Below, piece after piece: positions 33,045 to 45,900 of a stretch of DNA of 64,000 nucleotides. The stretch spans positions 198,404,538-198,468,537 of the forward strand of contig NC_057801.1 of assembly GCF_018294505.1 (NCBI RefSeq), in the 5' to 3' direction. Position 1 is the first letter of the stretch, and every line of letters begins with the position of its first letter. Origin of the DNA: Triticum aestivum (taxonomy: Eukaryota; Streptophyta; Magnoliopsida; Poales; Poaceae). Both the position numbers and the translations under genes were made by a program. The notes beneath the pieces were generated by a model, which had not been told where the DNA came from, made no database searches, and was given only the letters and a program-made list of their open reading frames with translations.

Positions 33045-36000
33045 TGTAATGCCCTCGATGCGGCTATAGCTCCCACGTGTCGAGGCACGACTTAGAGGCA
33101 TAACCACATTGAAAGCAATGTCGCAAGTCAGGCAATCATTACAACATCCCATGGAATATATAATAAAAGGGGGAGATAACATAGTTGGCTTACACTCGCC
33201 ACGTCACATCAGAGTACATAAATAACATCCATCAAACAAATCACTCATGGCCCGACTACGGTGCCAAAATAGAAAAGACCCCCAACATGCGACAAGGTCC
33301 TGAATCGATAACCCCAACTAGGCACCACTACTGATCATCTGGAAAGGACACGTAGTATCGCTGAGAGTCCTCGTCGAACTCCCACCTGAGCTCGTAATTG
33401 TCAACTGGAGCACTATCACCTGGACCTGCCTCTGGAGTTGTAGTATCTGTGAGCCACAGGGACTCAGCAATCTCACACCCACGCGATCAAAACTATTTAA
33501 GCTCATAGGAATGGATAAGGCAAATATATGTGGAGCTGCAGCAAGCGACTAGCATATGTGGTGGCTAACTTATACGCAAAAGAGAGCGAGAAGAGAAGGC
33601 GAAGCACGAGCGAGAAGCTAAAGGAACATCCTGCGCAAGCATAACTCCAACACCGTGTCCACTTCCCGGACTCCGCCGAGAAGGGGCCCTCACGGTAACA
33701 CACATGGTTGATTCATTTTAATTAAGTTTAGTTCAAGTCATCTACAACCGGACATTAACAAATTCCCATCCGCCCATAACCGTGGGCACGGCTTTCGAAA
33801 GATCAATCCCTGCAGGGGGGTCCCAACTTAGCCCATAACAAGCTCTCACGGTCAACGAAGGAATATACCTCCACCCAAGACACACCGATCAGACTCGGTA
33901 TCTTGGTACAACAAGATGATTCGAAAGGTTAAAACAAGTCCAGCAACACCGCCCGAATGTGCCGACAAATCCCGATAGGAGCTGCACATATCTCTTTCTC
34001 AGGGCACACTCAGATGAGCAATCCGTACAACTAAAACCAAACCTTGAGTTTCCCCGAGGTGGCGCTGCACAGGGCTCTAGTTCGGACCAACACTCAGAGG
34101 AGCACTGGCCCGTGGGGGGCTAGAATAAGATGACCCTCGGGCTCCGGAAACCCAAGGGAAAAGGGGCTAGGTGGCAAATGGTAAAACCAATGTTGGGCAT
34201 TGCTGGAAAAGCTTTAATCAAGGCGAACTATCAAGGGGTTCCCATTATAGCCCAACCGCGTAAGGGACGCACAATCCGGGAACATAACACCGATATGACA
34301 GAAACTAGGGCGGCAAGGGTGGAACAAAACACTAGGCGAGAGGCCGAGCCTTCCACCCTTTGCCAAGTATATAGATGCATTAAGATAACATAGCAATATA
34401 ATGATATCCCAACAAGAATATAAATGTTCCAACAAGGAACGGCTCCAATCTTCACCTGCAACTAACAACGCTATAAGAAGGGCTGAGCAAAGCGGTAACG
34501 TAGCCAATCAATGGTTTGCTAGGACAATGGTGGGTTAGAGGTTCAACATGGCAATTGGGAGGCTGACAAGCAAAAGGTAGGCATCGTAGCAGTGGCAAAG
34601 CAAAAGAGCGAGCAAACTAGCATAGCAAAGATAGTAGTGATTTCGAGGGTATGATCATCTTGCCTGCACAGTTGTCAGAGTTGACTGGATCCTCACAAGC
34701 AAACTCAACGGGCTCCTCGGTAGCGAACTCGTCTCCAGGCTCTACCCAACAAGACAAACAAGCAACAAGGATACAATCAACCACGGGCAAGACCAAGCAA
34801 TATGATGAAATGACGATATGCTATGCGGGATGCGATGCGGGATGCAAAATGCAAGATATGACAGGAAATGCATGAACCTGGCATCAACTTGGAAAACCAA
34901 GTGTGCCACTGGATAGAGGGGATGAAATCGCTTGAAAACGATATAAAGATCATAGGAATCGGAGCTACGGTTTAGAAATGGCAAGCGTTTTAAGATATGA
35001 CACCGGTCTGCGATTTACAGCAAGTAGGCATCTAAATGCAACGAAATGAACATGCTACAGCCACCAAACATGAAAACAAAATACATGGCAGTGATGTACA
35101 CAAGATGGTTGACAAAACACTAGCACTGAGCCATAGGCAAATTCATCCATTAAGAGGTTCAAACAAGCATGGCTAAAACGCAAATGCAAAACAGATTTCA
35201 GACTTAGTGAAATCAACACTAGTCTGAAATTTCAGATCACGAAGCTCTCTTCGGAGCAGCAAAACAACATGATAGAAAACCTGAACATGACAAGTAAGAA
35301 CATGGCATGGAGCTACTCATCAAGCTTAATAAAACAACCAAAGTGTCCTGGGGCCAAAAGGGTTCACAAAATACTCTACCGAGCTCACGAACATCGCTCG
35401 AACACAATCAGTTTTCAGACTTAGTGAAAACTGAGACATGCTGAAATTTAACTCACGAAGGCATGTAAACGAGCTCGATGCACTCTCTACGGTGCAAGTC
35501 ATGGCAAGGAAAGCATATAACCAGCAAGAAGGCACAAAGTGCTAGCTACACATGGCAAGAACGAAGGCATAGCATGCATGGAACTCTAACGGTAGCATCG
35601 GCGAAATCGCAAACAAGTTGACGATCTGCCCAGATTAACAACGAAGCAAAAGTTGAGCTCGATTGAGTCAACCTAGAGCACTCCACAAATGCCAACAAAG
35701 ACACGGATGGATAGAGCATGACATAAATATCAAAACTCCCTTACTGATCATCCTCAAAAGAGGCACGGATCGCTAGGAAACAAGCTGGACATATAGCATC
35801 ATGAACTAAAATATCCCAGACTTAGCGAAAATCACTAAGTCCCTGAAATCTGCAATCTCAGGTACCTCTCTTCGCAAGCTTGCACAAGACAACACACACA
35901 TCCTAAAAATGCATGGGTGGCACCTCTGGAAAGAAGACAAAATGCTTCACAATACATCCCAAAGGGGCACAGGCATATCATGCACGGATTAAACATAGCA

Positions 36001-36504
36001 AAAATGACAAAAGTGCATGATGAACTAACGGTTCTGCAATTTAACTCACGAAGCCTCCTTCTAACAGCATTTTGGGTATCAAGATGACCTCAAATACAAA
36101 TGATGCAAGGGAATGAAATGATGTACATGTCGAGACGAAGATTTTCATATATCATACGCCTAAAACGGATCTACGGTTGCGGAGATACGAGCAGTCAAAC
36201 ATCGCATAAAAATTAGGGTTACGGGGATGAAAAGTCAACCTAGAGGATTAGATCTCAGATCTGGCGCGGTTTACGGAGTTCGCCGGAAACACTGTAGCTG
36301 CTCGCCGGAGTTGCGCCGGAGAGGCCCAGGAGCTCGCCGGAGCTCGGGGAAGAGGCCGGGGAGGTCGGGGTCGCCGGATCCGGCACTCCCGCGGCCGGAT
36401 CTGGCCGGAGACGCGGCGAGGAGGCGGCAGCCGGTCGGGGGGCGGCGACCGGAGCGCGGCGGCGGTGGGGCGCCGGCGACGCAGGCGGCGGTGGCCCGGC
36501 GACG
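33045..36504 (-). repeat. 3' LTR of the chromovirus, incomplete at an N gap
   Basis: It matches the 5' LTR at a constant offset of 9952 bp with no indel to about 36238, then becomes unalignable in the GC-rich zone. From 33045 to about 35318 I count about 10 mismatches; from there to 36238 about 37. The expected end near 37306 is not seen; instead a gap and a tandem repeat occur. Confidence 0.85.
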
Positions 36505-37132
36505 NNNNNNNNNNNNNNNNNNNNNNNNNNNNNNNNNNNNNNNNNNNNNNNNNNNNNNNNNNNNNNNNNNNNNNNNNNNNNNNNNNNNNNNNNNNNNNNN
36601 NNNNNNNNNNNNNNNNNNNNNNNNNNNNNNNNNNNNNNNNNNNNNNNNNNNNNNNNNNNNNNNNNNNNNNNNNNNNNNNNNNNNNNNNNNNNNNNNNNNN
36701 NNNNNNNNNNNNNNNNNNNNNNNNNNNNNNNNNNNNNNNNNNNNNNNNNNNNNNNNNNNNNNNNNNNNNNNNNNNNNNNNNNNNNNNNNNNNNNNNNNNN
36801 NNNNNNNNNNNNNNNNNNNNNNNNNNNNNNNNNNNNNNNNNNNNNNNNNNNNNNNNNNNNNNNNNNNNNNNNNNNNNNNNNNNNNNNNNNNNNNNNNNNN
36901 NNNNNNNNNNNNNNNNNNNNNNNNNNNNNNNNNNNNNNNNNNNNNNNNNNNNNNNNNNNNNNNNNNNNNNNNNNNNNNNNNNNNNNNNNNNNNNNNNNNN
37001 NNNNNNNNNNNNNNNNNNNNNNNNNNNNNNNNNNNNNNNNNNNNNNNNNNNNNNNNNNNNNNNNNNNNNNNNNNNNNNNNNNNNNNNNNNNNNNNNNNNN
37101 NNNNNNNNNNNNNNNNNNNNNNNNNNNNNNNN
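36505..37132. other. assembly gap (628 N)
   Basis: Run of N within the 3' LTR of the nested chromovirus. Translated frames through it are meaningless. Confidence 0.99.
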
Positions 37133-37707
37133 GCCAATCGTCAGTTTTGCTGTTGGAATTCAGAACTTGGTTGTTGCATCCAAACTACTCCGAGGAGCAA
37201 CAAGCACCGCTGAGAATGCTAAACTAAAAATAAAAGTTGTAGAAAAACAAAAGTTTGGAGGTGTTGTAGAAAAACAAAAGTTTGGAGGAGTATGCAGATG
37301 TGATTGCACGAACCGTGTCGGCAAAGGATTGTTCCCTTTAATTTCTACAGAACCATGACCGCCAATCGGCAGTTTTGCTGTTGGAATTCAGAACTTGGTT
37401 GTTGCATCCAAACTACTCTGAGGAGCAACAAGCACCGCTGAGAATGCTAAACTAAAAATAAAAGTTGTAGAAAAACAAAAGTTTGGAGGTGTTGTAGAAA
37501 AACTAAAGTTTGGAGGAGTATGCAGATGTGATTGCACGAACCGTGTCGGCAAAGGATTGTTCCCTTTAATTTCTACAGAACCATGACCGCCAATCCTCAG
37601 TTTTGCTGTTGGAATTCAGAACTTGGTTGTTTAATCCAAACTACTCTGAGGAGCAACAAGCACCGCTGAGAATGCTAATCTAAAAATAAAAGTTGTAGAA
37701 AAATAAA
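37133..37707. repeat. 228-bp tandem repeat, 2.5 copies, between two gaps
   Basis: Copies begin at 37133, 37361 and 37589 with GCCAATC(G/C)..CAGTTTTGC and differ at only a few sites. Each unit also has a shorter internal duplication (GTTGTAGAAAAACAAAAGTT). The sequence is absent from the complete 5' LTR. It may belong to the 3' untranslated part after pol, or be misplaced sequence. Confidence 0.85.
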
Positions 37708-37717
37708 NNNNNNNNNN
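37708..37717. other. assembly gap (10 N)
   Basis: Ten N cut the chromodomain-like end of pol. Confidence 0.99.
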
Positions 37718-40700
37718 GGTCGGAATGGTGTGACCACTTGACTTTGAGAAATTTGATTGACTTGTTGCGAGTCTTGCGTTCAGTCTCTTCGAGAATAGCA
37801 ACTGGGTGCTCACGATAGGAGAGATCTTCTTGGAGCTCAATGTCCTCGAAGTTGACGGTGCGGTCAGGAGTCTTGAAGCACTTTCGAAGCTGAGAGACAT
37901 GGAACACATCATGAACATTTGCAAAGTTTGAAGGAAGCTCGAGTTGATAGGCGAGGTCGCCTCTCTTGCTGACAATCTTGAAAGGTCCCACGTATCTAGG
38001 GGCAAGCTTCCCTTTGATACCGAAGCGACGAGTACCTTTCATGGGAGAGACGCGGAGGTAAACATGATCTCCAATCTCGAAAACCAGATCACGGTGCTTA
38101 CTATCATAGTAGCTCTTCTGGCGGGACTGGGCTGCTTTGAGGTTATCACGAATGACTTTGCACATCTCTTCTGCTTCTGTGATTAAGTCATTACCCAGCA
38201 GCTGACGTTCACCGGTTTCAGACCAGTTGAGAGGGGTACGGCACTTCCTGCCATACAGAATTTCAAAGGGGGCCTTGCCCGAACTTGCTTGAAAGCTGTT
38301 ATTGTATGAGAATTCAGCATAAGGAAGACAATCCTCCCACTTCATGCCGAAGGAGATCACACAAGCCCTGAGCATATCTTCAAGAATCTGATTAACACGC
38401 TCGACTTGACCGCTTGTTTGAGGATGGAAAGCTGTGCTGAAGCGGATGTTGGTGCCCATGGCTTTCTGAAAAGAATCCCAAAACTTGGAGGTAAAGATGC
38501 TGCCACGGTCTGAAGATATCACTTGAGGAATACCGTGCAGAGAGACAATGCGAGAGGTATAGAGTTCCGCCAATTGAGCTGCAGTGATTGACTCTTTGAT
38601 AGGCAGAAAATGAGCCACTTTGGTGAGCTTGTCGATGACGACAAATATAGCATCATTGCCACGCTTGGACTTTGGAAACCCAGTCACGAAGTCCATTTCA
38701 ATGTGGTAAAACTTCCATTCTGGAATGGCAAGAGGTTGGAGGAGACCAGCTGGCCTTTGGTGTTCTGCCTTCACTCTTCTGCAGATATCACATTCGTTCA
38801 CGAATTGAGCGATCTCGCGCTTCATTCGAGTCCACCAATAAGCTTGCTTGAGGTCCTGATACATCTTCGTACTACCAGGGTGGATGGAGAGGAGAGAGTT
38901 GTGAGCCTCGTTCATGATCACCTTACGGAGTTCACCTTTGGGCACAACAATTCGATCCTCGAAAAAGAGAGTGTCCTTGTCATCAAGTCGGTAGCACTTG
39001 TACTTGGACTGACTCTTTGCAATACCAATCTTCACCTTCTTCACCATAGCATCAAGAAGTTGGGCTTGGCGAATCTGGTTTTCTAAGGTAGGAGAGACTT
39101 GAAGGTTAGAGAGGAAACCTTGAGGAACAACTTGCAGATTCAGTCTGCGGAAAGCTTCACAAAGCTCGGGTTGATAAGGCTTGAGAATCAGACTGTTGCA
39201 ATATGCTTTTCTGCTCAAAGCGTCAGCAATCACATTAGCCTTGCCTGGAGTATACTCGATACTCGGATTGTACTCTTGAATCATTTCGACCCATCGAGTC
39301 TGCCTGAGGTTGAGATTAGGCTGAGTGAAGATGTACTTGAGACTCTTGTGATCAGTGAAAATATCCACTTTCCTTCCCAATAGAAGATGTCTCCAAGTCA
39401 ACAAAGCGTGCACAACTGCCGCCAACTCGAGGTCATGAGTGGGGTAGTTCTTCTCATTAGGTTTCAACTGGCGAGAGGTATAAGCAACAACTTTCTTCTC
39501 TTGCATCAGTACAGCACCGAGACCTTGGAGAGAGGCATCACAAAAGACCTCGTACGGCTTGGTTTCATCAGGTGGAGTCAGAACTGGAGCAGTGATCAAT
39601 TTCTCTTTCAAAGTGTTGAAAGCAATATCACACTCCGGAGACCAAACGTACTTGACGTGCTTCTGAAGAAGATTTGAGAGAGGCTTGGCGATCTTAGAAA
39701 AGTTTTCAACGAATCTTCTGCAATAGCTTGCGAGACCGAGAAAACTGCGGAGTTGCTTCACGTTCTGAGGAGGTTCCCAATTCACAATTGCGGACACCTT
39801 CTCAGGATTCACGGAAATGCCCTTGGCAGAGATGATATGACCAAGATAAAGAACCTCATCGAGCCAAAATTCACACTTGGAGAACTTGGCGTAGAACTGA
39901 TGTTCTCTGAGCTTGTCAAGAACCAAACGCAAGTGCTTGGCATGATCTTTCTTGTTCTTCGAGAAAACCAGAATGTCGTCGAGATAGACCAAAACGAATT
40001 CATTGGTGTAGGGGTTGAAGATGAAGTTCATCATGCGAGAGAATGTCGGAGGAGCGTTGGCGAGACCAAAAGACATGACGGTGTATTCATATGAACCAAA
40101 GCTTGTTCTGAACGCCGTCTTGGGAATATCTTGCTCACGAATACGAATCTGATGATAACCCATACGGAGATCAAGCTTGGAGAATACTTGAGCACCCTTG
40201 AGTTGTTCGAACAGCTCATTGATGTTGGGAAGTGGGTATTTGTTCTTGATGGTCTTCTTGTTTACTGGACGGTAATCAACACAAAGTCGACTCGATCCAT
40301 CCTTCTTCTTCACAAAAAGAACACCACAACCCCATGGAGAAGTACTAGGCCGAATGAGACCCAATCTTTCTTGCTCATCGAGTTGTTTCTTCAACTCCTT
40401 CAACTCTTCGGGGCCGAGCTTGTAGGGACGTTTGCACACAGGTTCCGTGCCAGGCTCAAGTTCAATAACGAATTCAACTGGCCGGTGCGGAGGCATCCCT
40501 GGAAGTTCTTCTGGAAAGACGTCTTGATATTCGCAAACGACAGGAATTTGAGAGATAGCATCCAATTCACCCTTCTCATTGAGAGAAAACAACCGGATGG
40601 AATTATCTCGAGCGGCAAAGACAATGACCTCCTCAGACGAATGCGTCAGTTGAATCTGCCTGGCTGCACAATCAAGCTGAGCTTTATGCTTAGAGAGCCA

Positions 40701-41300
40701 GTCCATCCCGAGAATAAGATCGATATCAGAATTGCCAAGAACCACCGGAGAAGAGAGAAACTTGCAGTCGCCCAAAGTGATTGTAACATCCGGAACACAC
40801 ACTCGAGATGTCAAGAGGCTGGCCGGAGAGTCAATAGACAACGGTCTCGGCAACATTTGACTAACAAAATCATGCTTGGAAGCAAAAGGTCTCGAGATGA
40901 AATAATGCGATGCACCAGTGTCAAAAAGAACTTTTGCAGGAATATCATTAACAGGAAGGTTACCCATGATCACATCTGAAGAATCCTCTGCCTGAGCTGC
41001 ATTCACCATATTGACCTTGGCGTGCTTGGGATTGTGCTTGACCACCGCTGTACTTGCCGATCTGACAGGAGGAGGAGGAGGAAGACGCCTCTGGTTGGTA
41101 CACTTGTTGGCATAGTGACCCTTCTGTTGGCACTTGTTGCACGTGACCTCTGAAAGCGGACAGTGATATGGAGCACTCGATCTTGGAGCTTGAGACGAAG
41201 CCTTGTTCTGAAAGCCTGGGTTGGGTGGGTGGGAGAAACCACCGCCACCTTTGCTCTTCTGCTGATACGGCTGACGGAACGGAGGAGGAGGAAGCCAATA
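37718..41300 (-). CDS. chromovirus pol: zinc knuckle, protease, RT, RNase H, integrase, chromodomain-like end
   Basis: The frame is open from just after a TAG at 41303-41301 to the gap. In order: CCHC knuckle [14 protein letters not shown] (near 41140-41100), protease [12 protein letters not shown] (Asp at 40922), reverse transcriptase with [13 protein letters not shown] and YLDD at 39986-39975, RNase H ([15 protein letters not shown]), integrase zinc site ([10 protein letters not shown]) and DDE core ([19 protein letters not shown]), then FHVSQLRKC and [19 protein letters not shown]...VKW, which looks like a chromodomain that would guide insertion toward heterochromatin. All catalytic motifs are present. 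There is no internal ATG requirement since it continues gag. Confidence 0.88.
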
Positions 41301-42065
41301 CTTCTACTGCTTGACCACTTGAGTAGAGGAAGACGGAGTAGCATCTCTGGCACGCTTCCTGGAAGCCTCACATCTCATCTGAGCAGCCTCTTGCTTCAGT
41401 GCCATGTTGTAGAACTCATCGTATCTCAACGGCTCAAAGAGGACAAGAGCGAGCTGAATTTCCTCACGAAGACCACCCCTGAACTGATAGATCATGCTCT
41501 TCTCATCAGGAACATCCTGCTTGGCAAAACGGGCGAGCTTCTGGAACAACTTGTTGTAGTCATAGACAGACAAAGAGCCTTGCTTCAGATTGCGGAATTC
41601 CTGACGCTTACTCTCAACCACACTTTGAGGGATGTGATGAGCGCGGAAATCTTGACGGAAATCGTCCCAAGTGATAACACGTCCACCTCTGGAATCCTTG
41701 TACTGCTGGAACCACTCTGCAGCCTGATCTTTGAGCTGGAAAGAAGCGAACTTGACGAAATCTTCAGGCCTGATGTTGCTGCATTCAAAATGCTTGCCCA
41801 GATCCACTAGCCAATCGTCAGCGTCGGTAGCCTCAACACAACTGCTGAACGTCTTTGGGCCATTTGCGAGGAACTGGTTCAGAGTAGCAAAGTGGTGCTG
41901 ATTATGGCCTTGATTCCCTTGACTGCCTTGATTGCGCTCTTGGAGGATTTGCATGATCAACTGTGTGTTTGCATTAGTAGCGGCCATCACAGCTTGCCAT
42001 GCTTCCGGAGGAGGCGGAGGTGGAGGCGGATTAGGATTCGGAGTCGTGCGCGTTGGAGGAGCCAT
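41301..42065 (-). CDS. chromovirus gag
   Basis: I chose the ATG at 42065 ([11 protein letters not shown]) because the 20 upstream codons are not Gag-like. The Pro-rich N-terminus is followed by [19 protein letters not shown], the retrotransposon Gag core ([50 protein letters not shown]) and [21 protein letters not shown]. The frame ends at TAG 41303-41301, after which pol continues in the same frame. Confidence 0.88.
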
Positions 42066-42981
42066 CCTGAAGAGGTTGACCACCATTAGCACATAGATAG
42101 ACAACAATATAGAAGCTGAATCCAACGGAATGAAAATTGCAACATATAGTCTTCACATCCGAACAAAATGAACGAATGCATTCCTCTTCAAATGATCACA
42201 TATCCACAAATTGAGAAGCCACGAAGAATTAAGGTAGAGAAATAAATCAACAAGGTACGGATCAAGAACGAATAATCGGTAAGAAATCCCAATCTCAAAC
42301 CAATCTCCGTGGAAGAAGAACTAGAGCTACTAGATTTCCCACCTATGAAACTCCCGAACCTTTCCGGTTATGCAATCAGGTGTTGGGGATACGGGGGAAG
42401 CACAATATCTCACCCAAACTAGCAAATCCTACATCCAGCTGTATCCATCCTTCAACACATAACCAGGAAAACTTCGGAAACCATCTACCTCAACCTTCGA
42501 AAAGCATCCGTTATACAAGTTATGGCGATACTCCCGAACTCCCGCCCCAGTACTGGGTGGCGTCGAGGTTATCTCACCAACGAACTGCATAAAAGAGATT
42601 TTCGATGTCGGCGAACATATCTCAAGTATACCAGAATTGCAACGATAAAATTGTGACGACAACACCTCGGAGCTCAACTCCCCGGGACACTGCCACAACC
42701 CCTAAAGACAGGAGGCACCAAGAACAATGTTCTCGTCACAAAACCATCGGAACAAAACCAAGATACTCGCGTGATCCTAAAAAAAAATTTTAGTGAAATT
42801 TTAGAAGAGAAGAGTCAAAACTCTACGCCAGGATGCCTTACCAGAGCGATGAGGAGACTGGGAAGTAAAAAGAATTCCTAAGCTCTCCGATATATAATTC
42901 CTAAGGACTCAAAACATTTTTCTAGACACAACTCGGCTGCTAAAAACGATCAAGCAATGGGGCTCCTAAGGTCGGGGATGG
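42066..42981 (-). other. chromovirus leader between primer site and gag
   Basis: About 0.9 kb with no protein-like frame. Probably holds packaging signals, but none can be recognised from the sequence. Confidence 0.6.
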
Positions 42982-42996
42982 CTCTGATTACCAACT
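42982..42996 (-). promoter_or_regulatory. primer-binding site of the chromovirus
   Basis: TTGGTAATCAGAGCC on the minus strand directly follows the 5' LTR. It is close to the initiator-Met type TGGTATCAGAGC, as is usual in this lineage. Confidence 0.75.
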
Positions 42997-45900
42997 TGTA
43001 ATGCCCTCGATGCGGCTATAGCTCCCACGTGTCGAGGCACGACTTAGAGGCATAACCGCATTGAAAGCAATGTCGCAAGTCAGGCAATCATTACAACATC
43101 CCATGGAATATATAATAAAAGGGGGAGATAACATAGTTGGCTTACACTCGCCACGTCACATCAGAGTACATAAATAACATCCATCAAACAAATCACTCAT
43201 GGCCCGACTACGGTGCCAAAATAGAAAAGACCCCCAACATGCGACAAGGTCCTGAATCGATAACCCCAACTAGGCACCACTACTGATCATCTGGAAAGGA
43301 CACATAGTATCGCTGAGAGTCCTCGTCGAACTCCCACCTGAGCTCGTAATCGTCAACTGGAGCAGTATCACCTGGACCTGCATCTGGAGTTGTAGTATCT
43401 GTGAGCCACAGGGACTCAGCAATCTCACACCCACGCGATCAAAACTATTTAAGCTCATAGGAATGGATAAGGCAAATATATGTGGAGCTGCAGCAAGCGA
43501 CTAGCATATGTGGTGGCTAACTTATACGCAAAAGAGAGCGAGAAGAGAAGGCGAAGCACGAGCGAGAAGCTAAAGGAACATCCTGCGCAAGCATAACTCC
43601 AACACCGTGTCCACTTCCCGGACTCCGCCGAGAAGGGGCCCTCACGGTAACACACACGGTTGATTCATTTTAATTAAGTTTAGTTCAAGTCATCTACAAC
43701 CGGACATTAACAAATTCCCATCCGCCCATAACCGTGGGCACGGCTTTCGAAAGATCAATCCCTGCAGGGGGGTCCCAACTTAGCCCATAACAAGCTCTCA
43801 CGGTCAACGAAGGAATAGACCTCCACCCAAGACACACCGATCAGACTCGGTATCTTGGTACAACAAGATGATTCGACAGGTTAAAACAAGTCCAGCAACA
43901 CCGCCCGAATGTGCCGACAAATCCCGATAGGAGCTGCACATATCTCTTTCTCAGGGCACACTCAGATGAGCAATCCGTACAACTAAAACCAAACCTTGAG
44001 TTTCCCCGAGGTGGCGCTGCACAGGGCTCTAGTTCGGACCAACACTCAGAGGAGCACTGGCCCGTGGGGGGCTAGAATAAGATGACCCTCGGGCTTCGGA
44101 AACCCAAGGGAAAAGGGGCTAGGTGGCAAATGGTAAAACCAATGTTGGGCATTGCTGGAAAAGCTTTAATCAAGGCGAACTATCAAGGGGTTCCCATTAT
44201 AGCCCAACCGCGTAAGGGACGCACAATCCGGGAACATAACACCGATATGACGGAAACTAGGGCGGCAAGGGTGGAACAAAACACTAGGCGAGAGGCCGAG
44301 CCTTCCACCCTTTGCCAAGTATATAGATGCATTAAGATAACATAGCAATATAATGATATCCCAACAAGAATATAAATGTTCCAACAAGGAACGGCTCCAA
44401 TCTTCACCTGCAACTAACAACGCTATAAGAAGGGCTGAGCAAAGCGGTAACGTAGCCAATCAATGGTTTGCTAGGACAATGGTGGGTTAGAGGTTCAACA
44501 TGGCAATTGGGAGGCTGACAAGCAAAAGGTAGGCATCGTAGCAGTGGCAAAGCAAAAGAGCGAGCAAACTAGCATAGCAAAGATAGTAGTGATTTCGAGG
44601 GTATGATCATCTTGCCTGCACAGTTGTCAGAGTTGACTGGATCCTCACAAGCAAACTCAACGGGCTCCTCGGTAGCGAACTCGTCTCCAGGCTCTACCCA
44701 ACAAGACAAACAAGCAACAAGGATACAATCAACCACGGGCAAGACCAAGCAATATGATGAAATGACGATATGCTATGCGGGATGCGATGCGGGATGCAAA
44801 ATGCAAGATATGACAGGAAATGCATGAACCTGGCATCAACTTGGAAAACCAAGTGTGCCACTGGATAGAGGGGATGAAATCGCTTGAAAACGATATAAAG
44901 ATCATAGGAATCGGAGCTACGGTTTAGAAATGGCAAGCGTTTTAAGATATGACACCGGTCTGCGATTTACAGCAAGTAGGCATCTAAATGCAACGAAATG
45001 AACATGCTACAGCCACCAAACATGAAAACAAAATACATGGCAGTGATGTACACAAGATGGTTGACAAAACACTAGCACTGAGCCATAGGCAAATTCATCC
45101 ATTAAGAGGTTCAAACAAGCATGGCTAAAACGCAAATGCAAAACAGATTTCAGACTTAGTGAAATCAACACTAGTCTGAAATTTCAGATCACGAAGCTCT
45201 CTTCGGAGCAGCAAAACAACATGATAGAAAACCTGAACATGACAAGTAAGAACATGGCATGGAGCTACTCAACAAGCTTAATAAAACACCCAAAGTGACC
45301 TGGGGCCAAAAGGGTTCACAAAATACTCTACCGAGCTCACGAACATCGCTCGAACACAATCAGTTTTCAGACTTAGTGAAAACTGAGACATGCTGAAATT
45401 TAACTCACGAAGGCATGTAAACGAGCTCGATGCACTCACTACGGTGCAAGACATGGCAAGGAAAGCATATAACCAGCAAGAAGACACAAAGTGCTAGCTA
45501 CACATGGCAAGAACGAAGGCATAGCATGCATGGAACACTAACGGTAGCATCGACGAAATCGCAAACAAGTTAACGATCTGCCCAGATTAACAACGAAGCA
45601 AAAGTTGAGCTCGATTGAGTCAACCTAGAGCACTCCACAAATGCAAACAAAGACATGGATGGATAGAGCATGACATAAATATCAAAACTCCCTTACTGAT
45701 CATCCTCAAAAGAGGCACGGATCACTAGGAAACAAGCTGGACATATAGCATCATGAACTAAAATATCCCAGACTTAGTGAAAAACACTAAGTCTCTGAAA
45801 TCTGCATCCTCAGGTACCCTACTTCGCAAGCTTGCACAAGACAACACACACATCCTAAAAATGCATGGGTGGCACCTCTGGAAAGAAGACAAAATGCTTC

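Noticed and set aside
36227..37358. Long frames of about 290-330 codons on both strands
   Set aside because: They consist mostly of X from the 628-N assembly gap plus GC-rich LTR sequence; no protein evidence.
37133..37707. Centromeric or subtelomeric satellite
   Set aside because: Only two and a half units within an element next to gaps; no evidence of a large array.
37944..41810. Plus-strand frames of 80-282 codons opposite gag-pol
   Set aside because: Shadows of the minus-strand gag-pol of the chromovirus; no domain of their own and no splice or promoter context like that of the real antisense gene at 29997-33017.
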